DNA from: a virus
DNA: 64,000 bases
Strand: one strand, 5' to 3'
Virus record (IMG/VR): IMGVR_UViG_3300005528_000050
Span: 1-64,000 of that record
The translations under genes were made by a program, and so were the position numbers. This document shows, piece after piece, positions 36,073 to 44,997 of this stretch. Positions within the stretch are counted from its first letter, which is position 1. Each line of letters begins with the position of its first letter. The notes under the pieces were generated by a model. It made no database searches. It was not told the origin of the DNA and saw only the letters and a program-made list of their open reading frames with translations.

Positions 36073-36103
36073 CAAATATAATTAATAATTTTTAAAATGT
36101 CAA
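36073..36103 (-). promoter_or_regulatory. Bacteroidetes-type promoter
   Basis: On the - strand TTGACATTTT at -33 and TATATTTG at -7, overlapping the end of the helicase gene. Confidence 0.6.
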
Positions 36104-36104
36104 T

Positions 36105-38018
36105 TTAGTACTGAGATATCTTACCCAATTTAGTAACCTTGTTTCCCCTAAATTCTGAGTGTTCCTTTATTATGCCGTAAAAAGACACCTTTGAATTAAT
36201 TGAAACGCTCTTATGTAAATTAGTTGTTAGGTATTCAGTATTAATTTCACCAAATTTAGAAAATATGTTACCATTTTTGTCAACCAAATCATAGACAGTT
36301 GTTGGCCCATAAAGACCATTCACGGTTCTAATATCGGTAACAGTTAGTTCAAAATAAATTTTCATACCAGGACTACCGACAAATTTACTCACCTTTAATT
36401 TGGATTCGTCAATGTCCCTTGATTTGTGGTTAACAAATGCATCAAAGTCGGTTACAAATCCTAAAGTGGTTTTGGCTCTTGTGTAAGCAACGTATTCTAA
36501 ATTTTTTTCTTGTTCAATTTGCCATGGTAAGGTTGCAAATTTCGATGGAAATAATTCTGGGTGGATAATAAAAACCCTTTCTGATTCAAGACCTTTAGAT
36601 TTATGTACGTTACTCAAGCATATTCCACTTTTTTTATCATCTGAAAAGATATCATCGATTTTCTTTACAACAATTGCGGGGTCATCTATCCCGTGGGATA
36701 ACGCTTCTATTACTTGTATCTTTTCACCAAATAGAATTACTTGGTTATCCTCTAACGCTTCACTTCTTTTCATTGTGTGATTTGTCATTGTTTTTTCAAT
36801 CAACTTTTCTTTGTCCTTAAGAAGACAACATATTACGTTTGTCATGTTATATTCTTCATTCTTCTTGTTGCAAGAAAGTATCATGGTTTTCAAAGACTTA
36901 CCAATATCAGAACCAATTATATAAGATTTTTTACCTTCACTTAATAATTTGATACACAATGAGACAACCGGAAATGTATTTCTACACAAAACCATGTCCC
37001 CATCCATAATATCTTTATAGGAGAAGTTTTCAATTACTCTACCTGACCTATTTTTAGAATGAGCAATGATTGCTGGATTTATGTGTCGAACCAAATTTAA
37101 AATCTCAGGCGAGACTCTATATGTAAAAGACAATGGTAATTCAACCGTGTTTGGTAGTTCTTTCAATTTTTGATATGACTCATGGTCAGCACCTGCAAAA
37201 CCATATATCGCTTGTTTAGGGTCACCTACAGCAATGAATCTACCACCATCAGGTTTCATTGCTTTTTGCATCAATAAACGGTGACAAGAATTCAAATCTT
37301 GACATTCGTCTATAAAAACAAAATCGTAATTATCTCCCGAATGGTTCAAAATGATTGGTAAAGAAATCATGTCGGTATAATCGAGAACCTTTAGATAAGA
37401 CATACCCAATTTAGACAGATACCATGCGGCAGTGGATTCACCATCTTGATTGTTCACAGAATGAAACTCTGCAATTTTATTTATCTCACCAACACCAATT
37501 GGTTTGATATCAAAATTTACTAAATGTTGTCTCGATAAATTACACAGAGTTACAACATCGGTAACAAATTTATACCTGTCAATATTCTCACCTTGAACAG
37601 AATCATGGATGCCTTGAATGTACTTGTTTTGTTCTTCGTTGAATCCGTATTTGTCTAAACTATCGGGTTTTTCACCACTGTAAAAATTAATGATGTCCCA
37701 AAAAAGATTTCGATACTTTAAACTTTTTTCGTCAACACCACAATCATAGTTATTCCTCATGATTGTGTAACCGAAACCATGGACCGTTTTGACATCAATG
37801 TTCTTATTTTCGGGAATCCTTCTTTTTAATTCATCTCGTATACTAACATTGAATGCCAAAAACAATACTGATTTATCATCAGGTATTAAGTCCAAAGCTT
37901 TTAATAGTGTCGTCGTTTTACCACTACCAGCAACAGCAGAAACTACTGCGTTTCGAGTATCTTTTAAAATAAAATTGAAAATATCTTTTTGATATTTGCT
38001 GGGTGTAAATTTAGACAT
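36105..38018 (-). CDS. UvrD/PcrA-like superfamily 1 DNA helicase (637 aa)
   Basis: Motif I AVAGSGKTTTLLK near residue 28, Ia FLAFN, II VFIDECQDLN, III GDPKQAIYGFAGAD, IV SFTYR, and later KSKGLESERVF and YVAYTRAKTTLG. This is the full motif set of a UvrD-like 3'-5' helicase. The C-terminal 80 residues (EISQY end) form an extra small beta domain. Likely used in DNA replication or repair. Own promoter not obvious; cotranscribed with the 72-aa gene. Confidence 0.95.
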   Translation of the reverse strand: MSKFTPSKYQKDIFNFILKDTRNAVVSAVAGSGKTTTLLKALDLIPDDKSVLFLAFNVSIRDELKRRIPENKNIDVKTVHGFGYTIMRNNYDCGVDEKSLKYRNLFWDIINFYSGEKPDSLDKYGFNEEQNKYIQGIHDSVQGENIDRYKFVTDVVTLCNLSRQHLVNFDIKPIGVGEINKIAEFHSVNNQDGESTAAWYLSKLGMSYLKVLDYTDMISLPIILNHSGDNYDFVFIDECQDLNSCHRLLMQKAMKPDGGRFIAVGDPKQAIYGFAGADHESYQKLKELPNTVELPLSFTYRVSPEILNLVRHINPAIIAHSKNRSGRVIENFSYKDIMDGDMVLCRNTFPVVSLCIKLLSEGKKSYIIGSDIGKSLKTMILSCNKKNEEYNMTNVICCLLKDKEKLIEKTMTNHTMKRSEALEDNQVILFGEKIQVIEALSHGIDDPAIVVKKIDDIFSDDKKSGICLSNVHKSKGLESERVFIIHPELFPSKFATLPWQIEQEKNLEYVAYTRAKTTLGFVTDFDAFVNHKSRDIDESKLKVSKFVGSPGMKIYFELTVTDIRTVNGLYGPTTVYDLVDKNGNIFSKFGEINTEYLTTNLHKSVSINSKVSFYGIIKEHSEFRGNKVTKLGKISQY

Positions 38019-38019
38019 A

Positions 38020-38238
38020 TTACTTTTCGATAAACATGTTTGTATTTGAAATTGGTACTCTTAAAACAGGAATATTTTTTTCATCTCCATCCAATTTCTT
38101 CATGACTTCATAGTAACCACTGTCACTTATTCTAACAGTTGGTGCATCTGTAATCATTTCTAATAATTTTGAAGATTCTTTTGGACCTTCGTAAAGCTTA
38201 ACTTCTTTTGTTGTTGTGTTAAAAATTAATGTTTGCAT
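38020..38238 (-). CDS. Conserved phage hypothetical protein (72 aa)
   Basis: MQTLIFNTTTKEVKLYEGP then APTVRISDSGYYEVMKK and PVLRVPISNTNMFIEK: a small beta-rich protein seen in other large phages next to DNA metabolism genes. Function unknown. Confidence 0.83.
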   Translation of the reverse strand: MQTLIFNTTTKEVKLYEGPKESSKLLEMITDAPTVRISDSGYYEVMKKLDGDEKNIPVLRVPISNTNMFIEK

Positions 38239-38244
38239 TTTTAT

Positions 38245-39354
38245 TTATTTTATGTTTAGTAAATATTTTTTAAATAATTCGTGCTCAACTGACACGCAGA
38301 TTCTAGAATATGATGACCATAAGTCCTTATCGTGATAAACAAACTTATCAAGACCAACAGCACCGATTCTATGTTGAAATAAGTAATCTTCCGATTTATT
38401 TATAACCGCGAAGATACCTAATGGTTGACCACCTTGGTAAATTTCTTCAACCAGTAGGTTTTTCTCTTTTAGGTAATTTACATTCTTAAAGATATTATTA
38501 GTTGTTATATTTTTAAATTGTTCTAATGAACTTCTTCCTTCGGGTGTGGTTAAAACTTTCTCAATAATCATTTGAGATGGGGAACATACGGCATTGAATT
38601 CATAAAGTAAACGAATGTTTAATTCTGAATTAAAATCCTTGTCCTTACAAAAAATGAAACCCATTCTTAAACCCGATAAACCTACCCATTTTGAAAAAGA
38701 TTCGGTGATAATAACATTATCAAGATGGGCAACTTTATCAAAGAAATCATCTTCATAAAATAACTTACGGTATGGTGAATCAAATATTATAATCGCACCT
38801 GTCATCGATATCTCATAAATCTTTCTGAAAAGAATGTTGTCATCTATTTTTACACCTGTAGGATTATTTGGGTCACAAATAAAAATACAAGATGATTCAC
38901 TAAAATTGGATGCTTCTAAAGATTCTAATGATTCATAAAATGAAAAAGACTTTTGTCTAATTGTTGCCATTTTAGAATAAGAACCCCAATAAAATTTTGG
39001 GAAATAAATATTTTCTACATTTAATAATTGGATAACCAAATCTAACGCAGGCATACCACCTGGTGTGATTGCAATATTATTGATGAAATTAGGTGAATTT
39101 GCAAATGAAGGAAAATATTCTGAAACGATAGAATGTCTAAATGTTTCAATACCCAAGTTAGGTGCATATACTTGAAACTCTTTTGAGTTAAAATCAATTT
39201 GTTTCATAACTCCCGTCAAATCGATTTCCGTAACAGCGTTTACACCTCTATTTAATTCGAGATATGAATTACCTGATTCTTTTGCCGCCCTTTTAACTTT
39301 CTGACCAATCCCTACTATCGAAGAGAAGGTTGCATTCGATATATTTACTTTCAT
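38245..39354 (-). CDS. PLP-dependent aminotransferase, class I/II (369 aa)
   Basis: Contains IFICDPNNPTGVKI (Asn of the cofactor site), IIIFDSPYRKLFYEDDFF (Asp), and ITESFSKWVGLSGLRMGFI, where the Lys of SFSK is the PLP-binding lysine. Length fits fold-type I aminotransferases. Substrate unknown. Unusual in a phage: with the glutamine synthetase it could supply or re-route amino nitrogen. Behind its own promoter. Confidence 0.93.
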   Translation of the reverse strand: MKVNISNATFSSIVGIGQKVKRAAKESGNSYLELNRGVNAVTEIDLTGVMKQIDFNSKEFQVYAPNLGIETFRHSIVSEYFPSFANSPNFINNIAITPGGMPALDLVIQLLNVENIYFPKFYWGSYSKMATIRQKSFSFYESLESLEASNFSESSCIFICDPNNPTGVKIDDNILFRKIYEISMTGAIIIFDSPYRKLFYEDDFFDKVAHLDNVIITESFSKWVGLSGLRMGFIFCKDKDFNSELNIRLLYEFNAVCSPSQMIIEKVLTTPEGRSSLEQFKNITTNNIFKNVNYLKEKNLLVEEIYQGGQPLGIFAVINKSEDYLFQHRIGAVGLDKFVYHDKDLWSSYSRICVSVEHELFKKYLLNIK

Positions 39355-39386
39355 TATATTCTAAGTTAGTCTGTACTTACCACTAA

Positions 39387-39419
39387 CAAAATATAATAAA
39401 AAGAAATCGTATTTCCAAA
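39387..39419 (-). promoter_or_regulatory. Bacteroidetes-type promoter
   Basis: On the - strand TTTGGAAATACG at -33 and TATATTTTG at -7 (one extra T). Confidence 0.6.
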
Positions 39420-39426
39420 AATTAAT

Positions 39427-39451
39427 AAAAAAAAATCCCCTTTCGGGGATT
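39427..39451 (-). terminator. Rho-independent terminator
   Basis: On the - strand AATCCCC-GAAA-GGGGATTTTTTTT. Confidence 0.85.
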
Positions 39452-39454
39452 AAA

Positions 39455-39811
39455 TTAATATGGATTTTCAAATGTCAACGAGTCTAAGGACTCATCTATT
39501 TTGGAATTATACCACCCATTTATCCAACATTTTGTGGTATCACCAATTTTGGCGGGTTTATTGGTTAGTATTGTGACACCATTTTCAAATGTTATATGAT
39601 ATTGATTTTGGAATATTTCTTCACAGGATACTACCGGTACAGGATACCACTCTTTTTCGCTCCTTGGTATAACTTCCTCACTTATTTCTTCCTCAACTAT
39701 ATTTTCATCTGTAATATAGTTATGTATCTTTTCTTTATTAAAATGAAGAATACCAGTGAAAATTATGACCGTTATAAACGCCAAAAGAATCCTGACTTGT
39801 TTTATATCCAT
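39455..39811 (-). CDS. Membrane-anchored hypothetical protein (118 aa)
   Basis: N-terminal span MDIKQVRILLAFITVIIFTG followed by an acidic linker (ENIVEEEISEEV) and a small beta domain (NQYHITFENGVTILTNKPAKIGD). Directly downstream of the glucosaminidase, so a role in lysis is possible, for example as a spanin-like or regulator protein; not shown. Confidence 0.8.
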   Translation of the reverse strand: MDIKQVRILLAFITVIIFTGILHFNKEKIHNYITDENIVEEEISEEVIPRSEKEWYPVPVVSCEEIFQNQYHITFENGVTILTNKPAKIGDTTKCWINGWYNSKIDESLDSLTFENPY

Positions 39812-39813
39812 GA

Positions 39814-40380
39814 TTAAAATTTTTCTTTTAATTTTTCAGTTTGAATTATGTCTTTCAATAATTTAACATACCCTTCACCCGCTTCGGCGTAGGTATTTGA
39901 TAAATACAAATAGTATTCATTTTCAGTATTAATCTGACCAAGGTATCGGCATTGGTAAAACGCATAATCATAAACAGATTGGTACCAGTTATCATAAAAC
40001 GCGTGACCGTTTTGAGTTCCTTTGGCGGTGTTGATTCTAACTGTCGCCTGTTTCATACCAAACAGATTATTATTTTCCTTGAAAACTTGACTTTTGTAAT
40101 GTCCCGTCTCAGCAATGGCTTGAGCCATAACAATATGTGGAAATTTAACGTTTAATCTTTTTAGTTCTGATACAAACTTATCCTCTGAAAATTTATTTTT
40201 TTCTTTTTCTAATGAAATTACGATTAATTCTTTTTCGTAACTGTCCAAACTTTTAAACCGTATAAAACGACCTAAAATAAATGAAGAGATTACCAAAACA
40301 ATTACAACCGACAACGCGATTTTTACTTTTTTCCAATCCTTTTTCCAAAGGAGTAGAGAGTTATCATATTTGTAAAACAT
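39814..40380 (-). CDS. Glucosaminidase domain peptidoglycan hydrolase, membrane-anchored (188 aa)
   Basis: N-terminal positively charged region then a membrane span (VKIALSVVIVLVISSFILG). The catalytic domain shows FPHIVMAQAIAETGHYKSQV with the catalytic Glu in AETG, NNLFGMKQATV, and YDNWYQSVYDYAFYQ, matching the GH73/FlgJ glucosaminidase family. Topology puts the enzyme in the periplasm. A candidate endolysin or SAR-type lysin. Confidence 0.9.
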   Translation of the reverse strand: MFYKYDNSLLLWKKDWKKVKIALSVVIVLVISSFILGRFIRFKSLDSYEKELIVISLEKEKNKFSEDKFVSELKRLNVKFPHIVMAQAIAETGHYKSQVFKENNNLFGMKQATVRINTAKGTQNGHAFYDNWYQSVYDYAFYQCRYLGQINTENEYYLYLSNTYAEAGEGYVKLLKDIIQTEKLKEKF

Positions 40381-40421
40381 AATTTTAGTGTTTGAGTGTT
40401 AGACAATTATTGTTCCAAAAT

Positions 40422-40796
40422 TTAACTTTTCGTAAAATGGTCCACGACCATTCTTGCACTTGAGTAGTTTGTAGCTAATGCCACTTCGTGCACATCACAA
40501 ACCCTCATTAACATTTGTACATCAGGTTCGTGCGGGTGTTTATCCAATGGGTCCCTAAAAAATATAACCGCATCGATTTCTTTTCTCGAGACCATTGCAG
40601 CAATTTCCGCGTCTCCACCCATTGGTCCTGAATTGACTTGTTCAACCTTTGTAACACCAGCAAACATTATTCTTTTACCTGTCGTACCCGTTGCAACAAT
40701 ATCAACATCGGTTCGATTAAAAAAATCTAATCGTTTCATTACAAAGGCAACCATGTCCGCCTTCTTACCGTCGTGTGCTATGAGTGCTATTTTCAT
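40422..40796 (-). CDS. mgsA: Methylglyoxal synthase (124 aa)
   Basis: IALIAHDGKKADMVAF, ATGTTGKRIM, GPMGGDAEIAAMV, VIFFRDPLDKHPHEPDV and VALATNYSSAR correspond to the phosphate-binding, catalytic Asp and substrate motifs of methylglyoxal synthase (dihydroxyacetone phosphate to methylglyoxal plus phosphate). Length slightly shorter than the usual 150. ATG chosen over a TTG two codons upstream. It is preceded by the outer-membrane barrel gene, two bases away. Confidence 0.95.
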   Translation of the reverse strand: MKIALIAHDGKKADMVAFVMKRLDFFNRTDVDIVATGTTGKRIMFAGVTKVEQVNSGPMGGDAEIAAMVSRKEIDAVIFFRDPLDKHPHEPDVQMLMRVCDVHEVALATNYSSARMVVDHFTKS

Positions 40797-40798
40797 AA

Positions 40799-41266
40799 TC
40801 AAAAAATAAACAACCTACCCCCAATCATAAACTGAGGTTTATCGGTTTGATAAAAACTTAAAGTTAAGTACAAGGGATATGATAATTTCAAATTTGCAGC
40901 GGTCTTCAATATAATTTGATTACCACCATCAACAGATAAACCCGCCCCACCTGTTAAAATTAACCATTTATAATCTTTATTTGTGTAAACGTAATTTAAA
41001 ACAACATAAATTTCTTCAGGTCTACCATTGATTGTTAAAGTATTGGGGTTAAATAAATTTAATTCGGCCATCAATTTACCATAACCAATTCCAATAAAGG
41101 CATTTGTTTTTTCTTTGGAGAATTCGTAACCCGCGGAATAATATGATGAATTACCTCTAGGACCATAAGATAATCCATAATTGAATATTCTTTGGGGTAC
41201 TCTTAACCCTTGTGCCCATGTGTTGTTCATCAACAGCATACAAAATATCATTAAGAATTTTTTCAT
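40799..41266 (-). CDS. Outer-membrane beta-barrel protein (155 aa)
   Basis: Signal peptide MKKFLMIFCMLLMNNTWAQG with a cleavage site after AQ, then alternating amphipathic strands (YYSAGYEFSKEKTNAFIGIGYG, VVLNYVYTNKDYKWLILTGG) and a C-terminal aromatic F (GGRLFIF) as in barrels. It may change phage receptors or exclude competing phages. Strong own promoter. Confidence 0.87.
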   Translation of the reverse strand: MKKFLMIFCMLLMNNTWAQGLRVPQRIFNYGLSYGPRGNSSYYSAGYEFSKEKTNAFIGIGYGKLMAELNLFNPNTLTINGRPEEIYVVLNYVYTNKDYKWLILTGGAGLSVDGGNQIILKTAANLKLSYPLYLTLSFYQTDKPQFMIGGRLFIF

Positions 41267-41283
41267 TTTTTATGATTTACATA

Positions 41284-41315
41284 CAAATATATTACTAGTA
41301 TTTGAGATATCCAAA
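41284..41315 (-). promoter_or_regulatory. Bacteroidetes-type promoter
   Basis: On the - strand TTTGGATATCTC and TATATTTG, one of the best promoters of the right half. Confidence 0.85.
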
Positions 41316-41324
41316 TTTTTTTTC

Positions 41325-41352
41325 AAAAAAAAGAGGGACCGAAATCCCTCCT
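41325..41352 (-). terminator. Rho-independent terminator
   Basis: On the - strand AGGGA-TTTCGG-TCCCT plus eight T, ends the unit with the 346-aa gene. Confidence 0.82.
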
Positions 41353-41375
41353 TACAAATTTAGATTTGATTGTAA

Positions 41376-42416
41376 TTAAATTCTCCTCAAGGTGGCATTT
41401 TCATTGTCATAGGTTCCTCGTAAGATTTCTCTCGGTCCTTCCGACATCATTCCACTTGTCTCGTACGCCCTTTCTTCCACAACCGCTTCAACATCACGTT
41501 CAACTACCCATTCTCTCTCTTCTCTTATATCCACATTTCTCATATCCATATCAGCTTCACCCATTGGGGATTCCATATCCGTTGGTTCTGGTAGTACCTC
41601 CATTTTGGTAAACTCTTTCAGTAACACATCCTCTTTGATTCTATCTTCTTCAGTCAACAAAGAGTTGTTGGTTACTGGGTTTTCACTAACTTCATTTTTA
41701 ATGACACCCAATATAAAATCAGGTAAACCACTTTCTAATGAATCGATACGAGAATCAATTTGATTCCAAAAAGAAAATTCAGGGTCTGAGTCGAGTGATT
41801 TAAAGCAACCAACTTTTAATCCTGTTAATTTATTAATCACATAAATAAGGATACCTCTTTTGGAGTATCTTAGGAAATAATCCGGGTTATTCTCAGACGA
41901 CGTACACCATTTTGTTGATGACCCATATTTCTTTGAGGCGTAAAACGTTAAAGGTCTTAAAACAATCCACTCATCTGAAGTGAACAATGTGTGAATTTGT
42001 TTTTCCAAATCTTTCTCGAAAGCTTTAATCTCAGCGAGACTAGTCGCCGTCATTACATCGTCAAAAGATTTAAATTTAGATAAGTCATTATCTTGAATCA
42101 ATCCTCTTTCATTGTAATCACAAAATTTTTGGAATGTTTTTAAATCTGAAAAATTAAAACTCTGTTCCAAAAATCTGTAAGAGCTAAAAATTTGAAATGG
42201 GGTCATTCCTTTAAAGTGGTCATCTGTAATTCCAAATTCTCTTTTTAGATTCTCACGAACTTCATTGACGTACATGTCTAAATGTTTCGTGTTTTTTGAA
42301 AGTCGAATTAAAAATTCGATGTACTTAGATTTACCCTCAGGGCAAAAGATTTGAAAGACATCAACCATATTTATGTTGTTGTCAGGATTTTGTTTTAGTT
42401 CTTTGATTCGTGACAT
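41376..42416 (-). CDS. Conserved protein with TKWCTS motif (346 aa)
   Basis: Middle part KYGSSTKWCTSSENNPDYFLRYSKRGILIYVINK resembles the core of PcfJ-like proteins (Cys-x-x-Ser-like motif, then a strand with Tyr/Ile and a Lys/Cys strand), though more distant than the two paralogues at 53-56 kb. The N-terminal 150 residues are helical. The C-terminal 90 residues are acidic, Met-rich and low complexity. Function unknown. Confidence 0.83.
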   Translation of the reverse strand: MSRIKELKQNPDNNINMVDVFQIFCPEGKSKYIEFLIRLSKNTKHLDMYVNEVRENLKREFGITDDHFKGMTPFQIFSSYRFLEQSFNFSDLKTFQKFCDYNERGLIQDNDLSKFKSFDDVMTATSLAEIKAFEKDLEKQIHTLFTSDEWIVLRPLTFYASKKYGSSTKWCTSSENNPDYFLRYSKRGILIYVINKLTGLKVGCFKSLDSDPEFSFWNQIDSRIDSLESGLPDFILGVIKNEVSENPVTNNSLLTEEDRIKEDVLLKEFTKMEVLPEPTDMESPMGEADMDMRNVDIREEREWVVERDVEAVVEERAYETSGMMSEGPREILRGTYDNENATLRRI

Positions 42417-42435
42417 ATTGTTTTAATTTAGTTTA

Positions 42436-43104
42436 TTAATAAAATTTACGTAACATTTGAACCACGTCCCAAGCGTCCTCAAGAGCGGTGTGAGCGACTT
42501 CTCCGTCAATTCCAGCACGTTCTTTACATTTTTTAAGACTTGGAATTGCGTTATCCTCATCCCATATACAATACAAAACGGAAGGGTCAATAATTCTTTG
42601 TCTGATTTTTATGAGTTTTTTCCACCACGGTAATTCTTCCAAGAACAATTTATCAAAGGTTCCAAAATTTTTACCGGCAACATTAATTGTAAGTGATGGT
42701 GTGTGATTGTTAAAAGCCGGTATCATTGTTCCATTGACATTTCTAACATGATTATTTAGAAATGATGAATTTGGGTAGATACCATTTAAGAATAAAAAGT
42801 CATAGAATTTTTGTGCCAGTTCATTTTCTTCCAAAAATACATAATCACTATGATGTTCCAAGTTTGCCCTATCCTCTTCGTTACCTTCTTTATATTCACC
42901 AATTAATGATATGATTTCTTTGTTCATGGAAATCGCTCTCGGTGAACCGGTAATTTGGTTTTGAAGTACGATGGCGTTAAACTTTGGTAATTTCTCGTAT
43001 GGTAATTTATTAGTGGTGTCTTCTATGATAGCACCAAAAGACAACACACTATTGTTTAACGGTTCGAGACCTGAAGTCTCAATGTCTATTGATACATATA
43101 TCAT
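42436..43104 (-). CDS. DEDDh-type 3'-5' exonuclease (222 aa)
   Basis: Exo I SIDIETSGLEPLNNS, Exo II NFGTFDKLFLEE and Exo III HTALEDAWDVV (His-x4-Asp) match the DnaQ/oligoribonuclease-like DEDDh fold. The insert in the middle (EEDRANLEHHSDYVF) is unusual. Could proofread or degrade nucleic acids. ATGA overlap with the upstream gene. Confidence 0.92.
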   Translation of the reverse strand: MIYVSIDIETSGLEPLNNSVLSFGAIIEDTTNKLPYEKLPKFNAIVLQNQITGSPRAISMNKEIISLIGEYKEGNEEDRANLEHHSDYVFLEENELAQKFYDFLFLNGIYPNSSFLNNHVRNVNGTMIPAFNNHTPSLTINVAGKNFGTFDKLFLEELPWWKKLIKIRQRIIDPSVLYCIWDEDNAIPSLKKCKERAGIDGEVAHTALEDAWDVVQMLRKFY

Positions 43105-43292
43105 CGGTCAAGTGCTTTTACAACTACAACAATCATGATGACAATAAAGATGAGGGCAAACCCACCCCATAGTGGTGCGGTCACCCACCACCACGACCAA
43201 TCAATAACACCAGTAAGTTTAAGTGTCATAAAAATTAAAAACATCAGACCGAAGAATCCCACTCCTCCTGATGACGAACTATTTTCTGCCAT
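43101..43292 (-). CDS. Small membrane protein (63 aa)
   Basis: Two spans: GFFGLMFLIFMTLKLTGVI and APLWGGFALIFIVIMIVVV with DWSWWWV between. This type of small protein occurs in many phages. Overlaps both neighbours by one and four bases. Confidence 0.82.
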   Translation of the reverse strand: MAENSSSSGGVGFFGLMFLIFMTLKLTGVIDWSWWWVTAPLWGGFALIFIVIMIVVVVKALDR

Positions 43293-43771
43293 TAGTGTAA
43301 ATTATATTTTTCTTTTAATATTTTGATTGTTTCTTCCGCGGAAGTATGAAGAATACCTTCACCACCGTTTTCATTCCAACCGTCTATAGTATCTTTCCTA
43401 TCGTCGATTAATATTGTGTATGGAGCCGCGAAATCTTTTTTATGTTTAGCACTTCTTAATATTAAAGCAACACCGGGTAACTCCCTGTTTACCCATTCCA
43501 TTTTCCCAATACGGGATTCAACTTGTCTTGATGGTGCAGATAAAAGGGTTGGATTATACTTGGAAATGTGTTCCCACAAAATGTGACCGTCAGGTTCAAT
43601 CCATTTCAAATTGACCCAAAAATCATATCCCGCCTTTTCTATTGGTGCCCAAAATTGTGAGTCGTTACGATGTTCGTCTTTGTTCAAATCAATACCAGTA
43701 AGGTCTTTATAACCTTGGTTGAAATCTATTAAGACCCCATCTAAATCACAAAAAATAGTATACTTTGTCAT
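43292..43771 (-). CDS. HAD-family 5'(3')-deoxyribonucleotidase-like (159 aa)
   Basis: Motif I CDLDGVLIDFN, motif III region AKHKKDFAAPYT, and IDDRKDTI near the end match the NT5C-type HAD nucleotidase fold. LSAPS is the Ser/Thr motif II. It would dephosphorylate nucleotides and, with the thymidylate synthase and NUDIX enzymes, control the pool. Confidence 0.92.
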   Translation of the reverse strand: MTKYTIFCDLDGVLIDFNQGYKDLTGIDLNKDEHRNDSQFWAPIEKAGYDFWVNLKWIEPDGHILWEHISKYNPTLLSAPSRQVESRIGKMEWVNRELPGVALILRSAKHKKDFAAPYTILIDDRKDTIDGWNENGGEGILHTSAEETIKILKEKYNLH

Positions 43772-43835
43772 TTGAAATACTTCTATGACAAGTATAAGAA
43801 TAAATTTTTAAAATAAAAAATTTTAAAGAGTAATT

Positions 43836-44174
43836 TTAATAATCATCATTGTCAGAATCCTCAACAAAATCATTGTAGTAGGTGTCTTCCTCTTCTTCTG
43901 TGAGTTCTTCCCCCTCGAATTCATCTATCTCCAATTCAGCGTACAAGGCCTCGTAGACCATATCTTCTGTTAACCAAGTTGGTAATTCATCAACTTCGTT
44001 GTTTGGTTCATATGATTTAATATCAACCTCATTGTTATCCATAAATAAATTATCATCTTCATCTGAATCATCTTTATTTATGTATTCATAGGTTACGAAT
44101 AATTCAAATTCCTCGTCAGTGTCTGGATGAAAAACAGTAATTACTCGAGTATTTAATCCTTTTTTGTTTGCCAT
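43836..44174 (-). CDS. Highly acidic hypothetical protein (112 aa)
   Basis: First 30 residues form a strand-rich start (NTRVITVFHPDTDEEFELFVTYEY), followed by long Asp/Glu runs (DDSDEDDNLF, ELTEEEEDTYYNDF). Acidic tails like this occur in DNA-mimic or scaffold-associated proteins, but nothing is proven. Convergent genes on either side. Confidence 0.8.
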   Translation of the reverse strand: MANKKGLNTRVITVFHPDTDEEFELFVTYEYINKDDSDEDDNLFMDNNEVDIKSYEPNNEVDELPTWLTEDMVYEALYAELEIDEFEGEELTEEEEDTYYNDFVEDSDNDDY

Positions 44175-44184
44175 TTTAATTATG

Positions 44185-44194
44185 AAATATTTAT
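44185..44194 (+). promoter_or_regulatory. AATATTTAT-type motif
   Basis: AAATATTTAT six bases before the ATG of the coiled-coil membrane gene. Confidence 0.4.
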
Positions 44195-44200
44195 TATTAT

Positions 44201-44701
44201 ATGTTTAAGTATATATCTGAAATATTATCAAAATTCACACAGAGACAAAGAATTGTTGCTCTGTCAATTTTGTTATTTTCAATTATAATTATCTCGGTTG
44301 GACCCAAAATCACTGAGTCTTTAACATATAATGACGAAGAACTGAAATTAAGGATAGAATCCCAAAACAATCAGATTGTACAACTAAACAATAGAATTGA
44401 TGAGTTAAACAACCAAGTAATAGAAAATCAAAGAGAGTGTACCAATGAAATGGTTAAAAGGGAAAATGAGATATTAACTATTATAAGTGATATTGAAAAC
44501 TATACCAATAAAATGAAAAACGAGACAAGAGTAGTAAACTCAATGTCTCGTAAAACCTATAATATTAATGATGATAGTTCCGTAAGAGTGATGGCGATGC
44601 TTCCTGAATCATCTAACACCACCACTATTATTAATAATAAAAGGGATGAGAAATTAATTGGGATGATAAGGAACTTGAAGAAAAAAGTTAAGGACCAATA
44701 A
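44201..44701 (+). CDS. Membrane protein with periplasmic coiled coil, possible spanin subunit (166 aa)
   Basis: One N-terminal span (ALSILLFSIIIISVGPKI) with basic cytosolic start, then a coiled coil (about residues 46-110: LKLRIESQNNQIVQLNNRID, IISDIENYTNK) and a basic C-terminus. This design matches an i-spanin, though a coupled o-spanin lipoprotein is not seen nearby. Lone + gene between two - genes. Confidence 0.75.
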   Translation: MFKYISEILSKFTQRQRIVALSILLFSIIIISVGPKITESLTYNDEELKLRIESQNNQIVQLNNRIDELNNQVIENQRECTNEMVKRENEILTIISDIENYTNKMKNETRVVNSMSRKTYNINDDSSVRVMAMLPESSNTTTIINNKRDEKLIGMIRNLKKKVKDQ

Positions 44702-44702
44702 T

Positions 44703-44936
44703 TTACTTGGTTGCAATTATTTCACCGGTTTCAACATCAGTTACGTATATTTTTCCATCGTCACCTTTACCAATAGCCACAGTTCTTTTTAATTCTTGTT
44801 CATCTTCGTACTCCTGAGCACCTGGTAATTCCTCGGGCTGTGCTTGAGTATCGAAATCATCAAACTCAGCTTCGTTGATTGTTCTTTTTACAATATTTTC
44901 TAAATCTTTGATTGATAATTTAACTACTTTTTTCAT
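44703..44936 (-). CDS. Probable virion-associated protein with KLSIKDL...INE leader (77 aa)
   Basis: Starts MKKVVKLSIKDLENIVKRTI then NEAEFDDFDTQAQPEE. The N-terminal helix with a Ile/Val-x-Glu-Ala step resembles the short leader seen at the start of many phage head/internal proteins and of the genes at 47500 and 49017 here. The rest is acidic with a C-terminal beta hairpin (KIYVTDVETGEIIATK). Confidence 0.75.
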   Translation of the reverse strand: MKKVVKLSIKDLENIVKRTINEAEFDDFDTQAQPEELPGAQEYEDEQELKRTVAIGKGDDGKIYVTDVETGEIIATK

Positions 44937-44950
44937 TTTTTCTTTTATCT

Positions 44951-44958
44951 ATAAATAT
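44951..44958 (-). promoter_or_regulatory. AATATTTAT-type motif (- strand)
   Basis: On the - strand ATATTTAT about 14 bases before the start of the 77-aa gene. Confidence 0.4.
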
Positions 44959-44968
44959 CGTATGTAAA

Positions 44969-44994
44969 CAAAAAACCCCTCTTTCGAGGGGTTC
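44969..44994 (-). terminator. Rho-independent terminator
   Basis: On the - strand AACCCCTCGAAAGAGGGGTTTTTTG, ends the SPFH unit. Confidence 0.85.
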
Positions 44995-44997
44995 TTT

